Positions 14,726 to 23,221 of a stretch of 27,421 nt of DNA are shown in pieces. Made by a program: the position numbers and the translations under genes. Source of the stretch: Betaproteobacteria bacterium UBA2592 (GTDB lineage Bacteria > Pseudomonadota > Gammaproteobacteria > Burkholderiales > Rhodocyclaceae). Under the pieces are notes generated by a model. The model worked only from the letters and a program-made list of their open reading frames with translations. It did no database searches and was not told the origin of the DNA. The stretch covers positions 1-27,421 of the forward strand of contig DDKS01000028.1 in NCBI GenBank assembly GCA_002340095.1, written 5' to 3'. Positions within the stretch are counted from its first letter, which is position 1. Each line of letters opens with the position of its first letter.

Positions 14726-15063
14726 CCCAGATCATCGTCCTGCCCCATGTGGAAGTGTGCCCCGACGGGGCCGTGATCGAGGCGGAGCCGGGGCAATCCA
14801 TCTGCGAGGCCCTGCTCGCCCATGACATCGATATCGAACATTCCTGCGAAATGTCCTGCGCCTGCACCACCTGTCACGTGATCGTGCGGGAGGGCTTCAA
14901 TTCCCTGGCCCCTGCCGAGGAGGCCGAGGAAGACCTGCTCGACAAGGCCTGGGGGCTGGAGCCCCAGTCACGACTATCCTGCCAGGCCATCGTCAGGGAT
15001 ACGCCGCTGGTGGTGGAGATTCCCCGCTACAGCATCAACATGGCCCGGGAAGGCAAGCATTGA
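14722..15063 (+). CDS. fdx: ISC-type [2Fe-2S] ferredoxin Fdx
   Basis: A 113-residue adrenodoxin-like ferredoxin that supplies electrons during cluster assembly on IscU. Ligands C42, C48, C51 and C87 have the C-x5-C-x2-C-x35-C spacing; the non-ligand C46 between them is also kept as in E. coli Fdx. DKAWGLEPQSRLSCQAIV and the C-terminal VVEIPRYSINMARE are highly typical. It is translationally coupled to hscA and followed 10 nt later by iscX. Confidence 0.98.
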   Translation: MTQIIVLPHVEVCPDGAVIEAEPGQSICEALLAHDIDIEHSCEMSCACTTCHVIVREGFNSLAPAEEAEEDLLDKAWGLEPQSRLSCQAIVRDTPLVVEIPRYSINMAREGKH

Positions 15064-15073
15064 GGAGCGCACC

Positions 15074-15268
15074 ATGAAATGGACCGACATCAACGACATC
15101 GCCATCGGGCTTTCCGAAGCCCATCCGGATCAGGATCCCCTCAAGCTCAACTTCGTCGACCTGCGCAACTGGGTGCTGGCCCTGCCGGGTTTCGACGATG
15201 ATCCCGGGCGCTGTGGCGAAAAAATCCTCGAAGCCATCCAGCAGGCCTGGATTGACGAGGTGAACTGA
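15074..15268 (+). CDS. iscX: Fe-S assembly protein IscX
   Basis: A 64-residue acidic protein matching IscX/YfhJ in full length (MKWTDINDIAIGLSEAHPD...RNWVLALPGFDDDP...KILEAIQQAWIDE). IscX binds IscS and iron and tunes the desulfurase rate. It is the last gene of the isc operon, and a strong terminator starts 23 nt after its stop. GAGGAGCG precedes the ATG. Confidence 0.97.
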   Translation: MKWTDINDIAIGLSEAHPDQDPLKLNFVDLRNWVLALPGFDDDPGRCGEKILEAIQQAWIDEVN

Positions 15269-15290
15269 GCTTTCCGGTTCGGTGGACATA

Positions 15291-15319
15291 AAAACGGCGG
15301 CTCAAGGGCCGCCGTTTTT
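15291..15319. terminator. Strong, probably bidirectional terminator
   Basis: A perfect 11-bp stem (AAAACGGCGGC at 15291-15301 with its complement at 15308-15318) and a 6-nt TCAAGG loop. The A run on one side and T run on the other give a U tract in either direction, so it can end both the isc operon and the convergent phasin gene, whose stop is at 15338. Confidence 0.92.
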
Positions 15320-15337
15320 CATGGGAGCAAACCTTTA

Positions 15338-15985
15338 TCAGGCCTTGGGCTGGGCCTTGCTGGCCGCCTTGCGGGTGGCACTGCCGCTGCTGGCCTTGCC
15401 GGCTTCGGTATTGGCGCCGATGCTGGAGAAGGCCTTCATGTTGCTGTCGGCAATCTGGGCCATCTGCTGGGCCATGAAGTTGAGGCGGTCGAAAGCCTGG
15501 GTGCTTGCCTGCAGCATGGATTTCATGGCGGTGGCAAAGACATCGCCGCCGGCCGGCAGCTTGGTCTTGGTTTCTTCGATGGCCGACTCGGCATTTTCGG
15601 ACAGGGACTTGTAATGGGATTCCATCACATTGGTGATGTCCTTTTGCATGTTGAGGATCAGCTCATACAGGTTGTGGTAGTAAGCGCGGGTACGCTCCAG
15701 CCCCGGCTCGGCAAGGGCAGATTGCAGGGCCATGGCCTCCTTGGGGTTCTTGGCTTCGAGCAGCGAGGTCGCGCTTTCGGCGCTGGCCTGCAGACTTTCA
15801 CGCATGGCGCTCAGGTTCAGATTGGCCAGTTTCTCGATGTTGTCCAAGGTGCTGCGCATCAAGGCGAGCATGGCTTCCGCATTGGCCTTTTGTGCGGCGG
15901 CAATCTGTTCGGACTTGGGCGTGTTTATGGGAATTCCTTTCTCGAGGTTGAGCGAGTCTGCCAGCCAATGATAGCAAATCTGCAT
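15338..15985 (-). CDS. Phasin family protein
   Basis: A protein of up to 215 residues whose core is a typical phasin: SEQIAAAQKANAEAMLALMRSTLDNIEKLANLNLSAMRESL, then long amphipathic helices, and an Ala/Lys/Ser-rich tail (SATRKAASKAQPKA). Phasins coat polyhydroxyalkanoate granules and control their size and number. The start is uncertain. ATG at 15985 and TTG at 15991 lack a ribosome binding site and add a hydrophobic N-terminus (MQICYHWLADSLNLEK) foreign to the family. The only good Shine-Dalgarno (AAAGGA, 15940-15935) sits 6 nt before an in-frame ATA at 15928, exactly where phasins usually begin, and just before an ATT. No other phasin or PHA-synthesis gene is in the window. Family is confident; the 5' end is not. 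Confidence 0.88.
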   Translation of the reverse strand: MQICYHWLADSLNLEKGIPINTPKSEQIAAAQKANAEAMLALMRSTLDNIEKLANLNLSAMRESLQASAESATSLLEAKNPKEAMALQSALAEPGLERTRAYYHNLYELILNMQKDITNVMESHYKSLSENAESAIEETKTKLPAGGDVFATAMKSMLQASTQAFDRLNFMAQQMAQIADSNMKAFSSIGANTEAGKASSGSATRKAASKAQPKA

Positions 15986-16011
15986 GAACAATACGTGTCA
16001 ACCACAGTTGC

Positions 16012-16857
16012 CTAATCGAGCAGGTTGAGGATGCCATCCAGCCCGCAGAAGTTGAGCGCCACGCTGGCCTTGGCCCGGGTCGCCGGTTTGGCGTGGTAGG
16101 CCACGGAGAGACCGGCCTCGGCCATCATCAGCAGGTCGTTGGCACCGTCGCCGACGGCGATCACCTGCTCCTTGCGCAGGCCAAGCTCGTCGCGCAGACG
16201 CGCCAGGTGGTGGGCCTTGGCGCTGGCATCGACGATGTCGCCCAGCACCTGGCCGGTGAGTTTGCCGCCGGAGATTTCCAGTTCGTTGGAGGTGGCGAAG
16301 TCGAAGCCCAGTTCGATGCGCAGGCGCTCGGTGAAGTAGGTGAAGCCGCCGGACAGGATGGCGGTGCGCAGGCCGGCTTGCTGGGCGGCTTCCAGCAACT
16401 CCCGGGCGCCGGGGGAGAGCAGCAGGCGCTCCCCATACACCCGGGCCAGCACCCGGGCATCCAGCCCGGCAAGCAGGGCCAGGCGGCGGCGCAGGCTTTC
16501 CCGATAGTCGATCTCGCCGCGCATGGCCGCCTCGGTGACGGCTGACACTTCTGCCTTCTTGCCGGCGAAATCGGCCAGTTCGTCGATGCATTCGATGGTG
16601 ATCAGGGTGGAATCCATGTCGAAGGCAATCAGGCCGAAGTCCTGCAGCCGCCTGCCTGCGGGCATGAAGGCCCAGTCCAGGCGCTCGGCTTCGATCTGAG
16701 GAATCAGGGCGTCGAAAGCCGGGGTGCGGCTGGCATCCCGCAGGCGGGTGGCCTTGGGGGGACGGGGTTCGACGCTGCTGGCGCCCGTGGCGGCCATGAG
16801 CTTTTCCAGCAGGAAGGTAGGCAGGGCGTTGCCCTGGAGGATGAGGTGGGTGGTCAT
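16012..16857 (-). CDS. serB: Phosphoserine phosphatase SerB
   Basis: A 281-residue HAD-superfamily phosphatase performing the last step of serine synthesis. HAD motifs: FDMDSTL with the nucleophile D80 and acid D82, the ILSGGFTYF serine motif, a lysine in the KAHHLARLR region, and GDGANDLLMMAEAGLSVAYHAKP. The first ~70 residues are the ACT-like N-terminal extension of proteobacterial SerB. It yields the serine that CysE, encoded 8 kb away, acetylates, though there is no operon link. The ATG at 16857 is preceded on its strand by CCCTGCC, with no clear Shine-Dalgarno. Its stop is 20-odd bp from the phasin's 5' end, on the same strand. Confidence 0.96.
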   Translation of the reverse strand: MTTHLILQGNALPTFLLEKLMAATGASSVEPRPPKATRLRDASRTPAFDALIPQIEAERLDWAFMPAGRRLQDFGLIAFDMDSTLITIECIDELADFAGKKAEVSAVTEAAMRGEIDYRESLRRRLALLAGLDARVLARVYGERLLLSPGARELLEAAQQAGLRTAILSGGFTYFTERLRIELGFDFATSNELEISGGKLTGQVLGDIVDASAKAHHLARLRDELGLRKEQVIAVGDGANDLLMMAEAGLSVAYHAKPATRAKASVALNFCGLDGILNLLD

Positions 16858-16945
16858 GGCAGGGAATGGGATTTGATCCGGAGGGCGCCATTTTAGCCTG
16901 CCGGGGCTGTCGCTTACGGTCCAGATGGTTGATAAACTCCTCCCG

Positions 16946-17923
16946 ATGCTTGCCTACCTCTGCCGCCGCCTTCTTTATGCCGTGCCCATCCTGATCGGGG
17001 TCAACCTGCTCACCTTTGCCCTGTTCTTCGTGGTGAACACCCCCGATGACATGGCCCGGATGCAGTTGGGGGTGAAGCATGTGACGCCCGAGGCCATCCA
17101 GAAATGGAAGGCGGAGCGGGGCTATGACCGACCCCTGTTCTGGAATGGGGATGCCGTCGGCCTGGCCAGGGTCACCGATACCATCTTCTTCGACAAGTCG
17201 GCGCGCATGTTCGTGGGCGATTTCGGCCGTGCCGAGGATGGCCGCGACATCGCCCGGGAGATCCGGACCCGCATGGGGCCCTCCCTCGCCATTGCCTTGC
17301 CCACCTTTGTCCTGGGCTTGTGCGTCACCATCACCCTGGCCCTGATCCTGGCCTTCTTCCGGGCGTCCACCCTGGATTTCTGGGGGGTGGTGATCTGCGT
17401 CGCCCTGATGTCGATCTCCGGCCTCTTCTACATCATCGGCGGCCAGTACCTGGTGGCCAAGGTGTGGAAGCTGGTGCCCATCTCGGGTTTCGGCGAGGGC
17501 CTCGATGCCTGGCGCTTCCTGGTGCTGCCGGTGCTGATCGGCGTCGTGGGTGGCATCGGCGCTTCCACCCGCTGGTATCGCACCATCTTCCTCGAGGAGG
17601 TGAACAAGGATTACGTGCGCACCGCCCGGGCCAAGGGCCTGCCGGAAACTCTGGTGTTCTTCCGGCACATCCTCAAGAACGCCATGATCCCCATCCTCAC
17701 CGGGGTGGTGGTGGTGATTCCCCTGCTGTTCATGGGCTCGCTGCTGACCGAATCCTTCTTCGGCATCCCCGGCCTGGGCAGCTACACCATCGACGCCATC
17801 AACGCCCAGGATTTCGCCGTGGTGCGCTCCATGGTCTTCATCGGTTCGGTGCTCTACATCGTCGGGCTGATCCTCACCGACATTTCCTACACCCTGGTGG
17901 ACCCCCGGATCCGCTTCGAATGA
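16946..17923 (+). CDS. Peptide ABC transporter permease, YejB/OppB type
   Basis: A 325-residue inner-membrane permease of the oligopeptide family. It opens with MLAYLCRRLLYAVPILIGVNLLTFALFF, has about six membrane helices, a periplasmic loop after the first (residues about 30-110), and the cytoplasmic EAA-type loop RTARAKGLPETLVFFRHILKNAMIPI that docks the ATPase. The C-terminus (TDISYTLVDPRIRFE) is typical of YejB-like proteins. An in-frame ATG at 16925 would add MVDKLLP; I prefer 16946 because it matches the family start, although neither has a clear ribosome binding site. Its stop overlaps the next permease's ATG (ATGA). The likely cargo is peptides, inferred from family only, because no binding-protein gene is present. 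Confidence 0.92.
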   Translation: MLAYLCRRLLYAVPILIGVNLLTFALFFVVNTPDDMARMQLGVKHVTPEAIQKWKAERGYDRPLFWNGDAVGLARVTDTIFFDKSARMFVGDFGRAEDGRDIAREIRTRMGPSLAIALPTFVLGLCVTITLALILAFFRASTLDFWGVVICVALMSISGLFYIIGGQYLVAKVWKLVPISGFGEGLDAWRFLVLPVLIGVVGGIGASTRWYRTIFLEEVNKDYVRTARAKGLPETLVFFRHILKNAMIPILTGVVVVIPLLFMGSLLTESFFGIPGLGSYTIDAINAQDFAVVRSMVFIGSVLYIVGLILTDISYTLVDPRIRFE

Positions 17924-19326
17924 TGCCTTTCCAGCCCGTCCTGCTCTGGTCCGATCTGCTGCTCTGGCTCCTGCTGGCCTGCGCCATCGGTCTGGGGATC
18001 GTGTCCGCGCGCACCCCTCACCTGCGCCGCGCCTGGTCGCGCCTGGGGCGTAATGGCGTGGCGATGGCCGTGGCCACCCTGCTGACGGCCTTCCTGCTGG
18101 TCGGGCTGCTGGACTCCCTCCATTACCGGGAGCGGCTGCCGCCGGCCCCGGGCCAGACCGGGACGGTCTATGGCGTGGAGGTGCTGTCCGTGCTCGACGG
18201 CTTGCTCACGCATCTGCGCAGCCGCAATGAAAAGACCTATTCCGCCCCCTTCGCCACCCGGCTCTACGCCAAGGAAAGCATGGAGACGCCGGCGGGCACG
18301 GTGCGGGATTACCCGCGCTTGAAGCACGGCGGCGCCCATCTGGGGGACGACGAGACGAAGCGGGATGCGGATGTGATGCAGCGGGCCTTTGCCGGCAAGG
18401 TGCAGGCCTTCCTGATCTGGCTGGGTCTGGCCGGAGGGCTTGCGGCCCTGCTGGCCCGGCGCCAGGGCTGTTCCCACCAGGAGGCCTGGCGGGCCATCTG
18501 GCGAGGGGAAACGGCCATTGCCTGGCGTGGTGTGCTGCTCGCCCTGGGCGGGTTGTTGCTGGTGTTCCTGCCCCTGGCGCTCCTGGCCGGGGATTACCAT
18601 GTGTTCGGCACGGACAAGGTGGGGCAGGACGTGTTCTATCAGGTGCTCAAGAGCATCCGCACGGCGCTGGTGATCGGACTGGTCACCACCCTGGTGACCC
18701 TGCCCCTGGCCGTGGTGCTGGGCATCGTGGCCGGTTACTTCCGGGGCTGGGCCGATGATGTGATCCAGTACATCTATACGGTGCTCAACTCCATTCCCGG
18801 CGTTCTCCTGATTGCGGCGGCCGTGCTCATGATGCAGGTGGTGATCGACACGCGTCCCCAGTGGTTTGCCACGGCGGCGGAGCGGGCCGACCTGCGCCTC
18901 CTGGCCCTGTGCGTCATCCTCGGCATGACCAGCTGGACGGGCCTGGCCCGCCTGCTGCGCGGTGAAACCCTGAAACTGCGGGAACTGGAGTACATCCAGG
19001 CGGCCCGGGCCTTTGGCGTTTCCTCCGGGCGCATCATCGGCCGCCACATCCTGCCCAACCTGATGCACATCGTGGTGATCGCCCTGGTGATGGATTTTTC
19101 CAGCCTGGTGCTGGCCGAGGCGGTGCTGTCCTACGTGGGCATCGGCGTGGACCCGACCATGATCAGCTTCGGCACCATGATCAACAACGCCCGCATGGAA
19201 CTGGGCCGGGAGCCGGTGGTGTGGTGGTCCCTGGCAGCGGCCTTTGTCTTCATGTTCGTCCTGGTGCTTTCGGCCAACCTTTTTGCGGATGCTGTGCGCG
19301 ATGCCTTCGATCCCCGCCTCGACTGA
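17920..19326 (+). CDS. Peptide ABC transporter permease, YejE/OppC type, long N-terminus
   Basis: A 468-residue permease. The conserved OppC-like core begins near residue 218 (HVFGTDKVGQDVFYQVLKSIRTAL) and contains the EAA loop YIQAARAFGVSSGRIIGRHILPNLMHIV and the C-terminal LFADAVRDAFDPRLD. In front of the core are two extra membrane segments (about 5-30 and 45-65), a hydrophilic stretch of about 90 residues, and two more helices, so it is well over 100 residues longer than classical OppC. Two consecutive in-frame ATGs exist; the first overlaps the upstream stop (ATGA). Its last 26 bp overlap the ATPase gene. It forms the heterodimeric membrane channel with the YejB-type permease. Confidence 0.9.
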   Translation: MMPFQPVLLWSDLLLWLLLACAIGLGIVSARTPHLRRAWSRLGRNGVAMAVATLLTAFLLVGLLDSLHYRERLPPAPGQTGTVYGVEVLSVLDGLLTHLRSRNEKTYSAPFATRLYAKESMETPAGTVRDYPRLKHGGAHLGDDETKRDADVMQRAFAGKVQAFLIWLGLAGGLAALLARRQGCSHQEAWRAIWRGETAIAWRGVLLALGGLLLVFLPLALLAGDYHVFGTDKVGQDVFYQVLKSIRTALVIGLVTTLVTLPLAVVLGIVAGYFRGWADDVIQYIYTVLNSIPGVLLIAAAVLMMQVVIDTRPQWFATAAERADLRLLALCVILGMTSWTGLARLLRGETLKLRELEYIQAARAFGVSSGRIIGRHILPNLMHIVVIALVMDFSSLVLAEAVLSYVGIGVDPTMISFGTMINNARMELGREPVVWWSLAAAFVFMFVLVLSANLFADAVRDAFDPRLD

Positions 19327-21313
19327 ACCCCTGCTCTCGGTGCGCGGGCTCTCCCTGGCCATCCAGAAGGCCGGGCCGGGCGAGCAGCGCCGGGTCCCAG
19401 CCGTGACCGACCTGGGCTTCGATCTACTGCCCGGGGAAACCCTGGCCCTGGTGGGGGAATCCGGCTGCGGCAAATCCCTTACCGCCCAGGCCCTGATGCG
19501 CCTTTTACCCGGTGCCATCCGCGTCACCGGCGGGGCGGTGCACTTCCAGGGACAGAACCTGCTGGCGCTACCCGAGGCCGCCATGCGCGACCTGCGCGGC
19601 CGGGGCATGGCCATGATCTTCCAGGAGCCGGCCACCAGCCTCAATCCGGTGCTCACCGTGGGCTGCCAGATCGGCGAGGTGCTGGCCCGCCATGGCGGCC
19701 TGCAGGGCCGGGCCGCCCGGGAGCGGGCCGAACAGTTGCTGCGCCAGGTGGGCATCGCCGACCCGGCCCGGCGTCTGGACGAATACCCGTTCCAGTTTTC
19801 CGGGGGCATGAAGCAGCGGGTGATGATCGCCATCGCCCTGGCCGCCGATCCACAACTCTTGATTGCCGACGAGCCCACCACCGCCCTGGATGTAACGGTC
19901 CAATCCCAGATTCTCGATCTGCTGCAGCAGATTCAGGCGGAGCGGGGCATGGCCATGTTGCTGATCACCCACGACCTGGGCATCGTCGCCCGCATGGCGC
20001 ACCGGGTGGGGGTGATGTACGCCGGCCAGCTGGTGGAGCTGGCATCCCGGGAGGCCTTCTTCCGGGCTCCCGGCCACCCCTACAGCCAGGCGCTGTTTGC
20101 GGCCCTGCCCGAAGCGGTGGGCCGGGGTCAGCGTCTCAAGGCCCTGGCCGGGCAGGTGCCGGCCCTGGAGGCCATGCCTGCCGCCTGCCGTTTTGCCGAC
20201 CGTTGCGAACGCCGCCAGCCTGTCTGTTGCAACGAGGCGCCCGGGCTGACGGCGCAGGGGCAGGGCGGTCTGGTGCGTTGCCATTTCCCCGGCCCCCAGG
20301 CGGGGGCGGCCGCCGAAGTAAAGCTCGTGGAGCCTCGGGTTCCGGCGGCGGCCGCTCCCCTGCTGCAAATCGAACAGTTGCAAGTGCATTTCCCCATCCG
20401 CAAGGGTTTCTTGCAACGGGTGTGCGGCCAGGTGCGGGCGGTGGATGGGGTCAACCTGAGCCTCACTCCCGGTCGTACCCTGGCCCTGGTGGGGGAATCC
20501 GGCTGCGGCAAGACCACAGTGGGCAAGGCCCTGATGCAGTTGTTGCCCCGCACCGGAGGCTCCTTGCATTGGCAGGGGGCCGTGATCGATGACGCAGACA
20601 AGGGGCAGCGCCGTGCCCTGCGCCGCAAGATGCAGATGGTGTTCCAGGACCCGTTCGCCTCCTTGAATCCGCGCATGATGGTGGGGGATATCCTGCTGGA
20701 GGGAATGCTGGCCCTGGGGGTGGCGGATTCCGCCGAGTCCGGCCGTGGGGCCTGCATTGCCCTGCTGGAGCAGGTCGGGCTCAAGGCGGAGGCCCTGGGC
20801 CGTTTTCCCCACGAATTTTCCGGCGGGCAGCGCCAGCGCATTGCGATTGCCCGTGCCCTGGCGGTGTCACCGGAATTGCTGATTTGCGATGAGCCCACCT
20901 CGGCTCTGGATGTGTCCGTCCAGGCCCAGATCCTCAACCTGCTGCGCGACCTGCAGGCGGAATTGCAGATGGCTTACCTGTTCATCACCCACAACTTTGC
21001 CGTGGTGGAGTATCTGGCCCAGGAAGTCGCGGTGATGTATCTGGGCCGGGTGGTGGAGCAAGGGCCGGTGGAACGGGTGCTGGCGGCTCCGGCCCATCCC
21101 TATACCGAGGCCCTGTTGTCGGCAGTGCCCCGCATCGAAGGGACCCGCCAGGTCATACGCTTGCAGGGGGAGACCCCGTCCCCCGCCCGGCCGCCCCAGG
21201 GGTGCCATTTTCATCCCCGCTGCCCGAAGGCCATGGAGCTGTGCCGGCGTGATTATCCGGAAACCCGCGAGCTGCCGGGAGGGAGGCAGGTGGCCTGCCA
21301 TCTGCACGGCTGA
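19301..21313 (+). CDS. Fused double ATPase of peptide ABC transporter, YejF type
   Basis: A 670-residue fusion of two ABC ATPase domains. First half: Walker A GESGCGKSLTAQAL, signature FSGGMKQRVMIAIAL, Walker B LLIADEPTTALD. Second half: Walker A GESGCGKTTVGKAL, signature FSGGQRQRIAIARAL, Walker B LLICDEPTSALD. Each half ends in the oligopeptide-family cysteine tail (CRFADRCERRQPVC and CHFHPRCPKAMELC). Both sites look catalytically complete. The frame is open to 19244, but the ATG at 19301 gives a normal start (PLLSVRGLSLAIQ); ATG 19289 is an alternative. It overlaps the permease gene by 26 bp and completes a YejBEF-like importer. Its stop directly abuts the stop of the convergent transglycosylase gene (TGATCA). 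Confidence 0.95.
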   Translation: MPSIPASTEPLLSVRGLSLAIQKAGPGEQRRVPAVTDLGFDLLPGETLALVGESGCGKSLTAQALMRLLPGAIRVTGGAVHFQGQNLLALPEAAMRDLRGRGMAMIFQEPATSLNPVLTVGCQIGEVLARHGGLQGRAARERAEQLLRQVGIADPARRLDEYPFQFSGGMKQRVMIAIALAADPQLLIADEPTTALDVTVQSQILDLLQQIQAERGMAMLLITHDLGIVARMAHRVGVMYAGQLVELASREAFFRAPGHPYSQALFAALPEAVGRGQRLKALAGQVPALEAMPAACRFADRCERRQPVCCNEAPGLTAQGQGGLVRCHFPGPQAGAAAEVKLVEPRVPAAAAPLLQIEQLQVHFPIRKGFLQRVCGQVRAVDGVNLSLTPGRTLALVGESGCGKTTVGKALMQLLPRTGGSLHWQGAVIDDADKGQRRALRRKMQMVFQDPFASLNPRMMVGDILLEGMLALGVADSAESGRGACIALLEQVGLKAEALGRFPHEFSGGQRQRIAIARALAVSPELLICDEPTSALDVSVQAQILNLLRDLQAELQMAYLFITHNFAVVEYLAQEVAVMYLGRVVEQGPVERVLAAPAHPYTEALLSAVPRIEGTRQVIRLQGETPSPARPPQGCHFHPRCPKAMELCRRDYPETRELPGGRQVACHLHG

Positions 21314-22954
21314 TCAGCTGTCGAGCCGGATGGTCAGGGTGGAGCCCACCTTCAGGTTGTTGCCGGCCAGTTTGTTCCAGCGCTTGAGATCATCCAGTTC
21401 CACGTTGTAGCGTCTGGCGATGGAGAACAGGGTGTCGCCCTTCTTCACCTTGTGGTGGGTGACTTTCGGGCCGGAGGACTTCCCGGGTTTCTTCCGGCTG
21501 CCGGCGTCCGCCACCTTGTCCGCCTGGTTCTGACGGCTTGCCTGGGGCGCCGGCGCTTCCTTCGTGACCTGGTTCCGGGCCACGGCCGTGGCGCCGGCCT
21601 TCACCTTGAGCCGGGTGCCCGCGCTCAGTTTTCCGCCCCTGAGCTTGTTGAGCTCCCGTAGTTCGGTGGTGCTGATCCCGTACTTGCGGGCGATGGCGTG
21701 CAGGGTCTCACCCTTCTTCACCGTGTGGAACTGGGCCGGGGTGGCGGGAATCTCCGCCAGCACGGGCAGGGCAGGGGGCAGCAGGGTGGCGGGGGCGCTC
21801 CGGGCATCCTCCTCCTGGGCCGGGACCAGCAGGGTCTGGCCAGGCTGGACGCGGATGCGTCCCTGCAGACCGTTGACCCGTTTCAGGTCGGCCAGGGTGA
21901 TGCCGAAGCGGGGTGCCACCTGTTCGAGCTGCTCGCCGGGCTGCAGGGCATAGGTCTTCCAGTTGCTCAGGGGCTCGTCGTGGGCGGCCAGGCCAGCCTT
22001 GAAACTTTCCACCTGATCGGCAGGGATCACCAGGATGCTTTCTGGCTGGATCACCGGGCGGTGGTGGGCCGGGTTGAGGGCCACGAACTCCTCCACGCTC
22101 AGGCCGGCGAACTGAGCCGCCAGCTTGATGTCGATGGGGGCTTCCGTCACCACGGTGCGGAAATAGGGGCGGTTGGGGATGGAAGGGAGCCGGAGTTCGG
22201 CCATCAGGCGAGGGTTGCTGAAAATGTTCTTGAGAGCCTGCAGCTTGGGAACGTAGTGCCGGGTCTCCTGGGGCATGCTGAGGTTGCCGTAGTCGGTCGG
22301 TAGCCCCTTTGCCTCGTTCCTGGCGATGGCCCGTCCGACAGCGCCTTCGCCCCAGTTGTAGGAAGCCAGCGCCAGATGCCAGTCCCCGTGCAGTTCATAG
22401 ATGTGCTGCAGGTAATCCAGGGCGGCGCTGGTGGAGGCGACGATGTCCCGGCGTTGGTCGTGCCACCAGTTCTGTTCCAGATTGAAATTCCGCCCGGTGG
22501 AGGGAATGAACTGCCACAGGCCCGAGGCATGGGCCGGCGAGTAGGCCATGGGGTTGTAGGCGCTCTCCACCATGGGCAGCAAGGCCAGTTCCGTTGGCAT
22601 GCCGCGCCGCTCCAGCTCATCGACGATGTGGTGCAGGTAGGGGCGGCTGCGTTCCACCATGCGTCGCACCCCTTCCGGACGGGACTGGTAGTACTGCTGA
22701 TGGCGCAGCACCAGTTCGTCATTGAGGTTGGGCATGGCAAAGCCGTTGCGGATCCGGACCCAGAGGTCTTCGGTGGGGGCCGTCAGGTCCACGGTCTGGG
22801 TGAGGCTGGGCGGTGCCACGAGCTCTTCCCGGGGCAGGGGAGGCTGTTCCGGAGAAGCGCCGGCGCCTGGAGCGAAGAGGGCGCAGGCGAGGGTGAGGAG
22901 CAGTGCCTGAAGGCTGGCGGATGCGGATGGGATCGGGCCTCGCGGCAGCTTCAT
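21314..22954 (-). CDS. mltD: Lytic murein transglycosylase MltD-like with LysM repeats
   Basis: A 546-residue secreted peptidoglycan-cleaving enzyme. A signal peptide (basic start, hydrophobic LQALLLTLACALF, possible cut after GAGA at about residue 33) leads into an SLT catalytic domain with the catalytic Glu at residue 130 (LLPMVESAYNPMAYSPAHASGLWQFIPSTGR). LysM peptidoglycan-binding repeats follow at about 333-378, 409-451 and 499-542, with a weaker LysM-like segment near 275-312. The Cys in the signal region does not form a good lipobox, so a lipoprotein form as in E. coli MltD is doubtful. AAAGGA precedes the ATG at 22954; the frame extends to 22996 without supporting signals. A TATAAT 118 bp upstream may be its -10. 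Confidence 0.93.
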   Translation of the reverse strand: MKLPRGPIPSASASLQALLLTLACALFAPGAGASPEQPPLPREELVAPPSLTQTVDLTAPTEDLWVRIRNGFAMPNLNDELVLRHQQYYQSRPEGVRRMVERSRPYLHHIVDELERRGMPTELALLPMVESAYNPMAYSPAHASGLWQFIPSTGRNFNLEQNWWHDQRRDIVASTSAALDYLQHIYELHGDWHLALASYNWGEGAVGRAIARNEAKGLPTDYGNLSMPQETRHYVPKLQALKNIFSNPRLMAELRLPSIPNRPYFRTVVTEAPIDIKLAAQFAGLSVEEFVALNPAHHRPVIQPESILVIPADQVESFKAGLAAHDEPLSNWKTYALQPGEQLEQVAPRFGITLADLKRVNGLQGRIRVQPGQTLLVPAQEEDARSAPATLLPPALPVLAEIPATPAQFHTVKKGETLHAIARKYGISTTELRELNKLRGGKLSAGTRLKVKAGATAVARNQVTKEAPAPQASRQNQADKVADAGSRKKPGKSSGPKVTHHKVKKGDTLFSIARRYNVELDDLKRWNKLAGNNLKVGSTLTIRLDS

Positions 22955-23071
22955 CAAGAGTCCTTTTTCATGGGTTGCACAGGCCGCCGGGGGCAAGGCG
23001 GCCGCTTTCCTGGTCGAGGGCCAGTTTCCAGGAACTGGAAGGGGAAGGGGCTGGCCTCTTATGGGGTGGGG

Positions 23072-23077
23072 ATTATA
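23072..23077 (-). promoter_or_regulatory. Possible -10 element of the mltD-like gene
   Basis: On the minus strand this is a perfect TATAAT (in GACTATAATCCC). No good -35 lies 16-18 bp further upstream. If used, it would give an untranslated leader of about 110 nt. The surrounding 267-bp gap (22955-23221) holds no gene; it also carries the perfect inverted repeat CGGTTG-T-CAACCG at 23145-23157. Confidence 0.35.
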
Positions 23078-23221
23078 GTCCGATTGCTTCTGGCTGATGC
23101 ATGAGCCACTTCCTGGCTTGGGAGCCGCAAGGATTCCGCCGATACGGTTGTCAACCGTCCAGGGGCGGGTCGCGTTTTCTCCCCTGACGGTTTCACTTCC
23201 TTACCGTACAGGAGAAAACAA

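Noticed and set aside
17887..19881. 664-codon minus-strand frame across the permease and ATPase genes.
   Set aside because: Antisense shadow of well-supported ABC transporter genes; low-complexity, His/Gln-rich translation. The same applies to 15998-17668 and 25350-27155.
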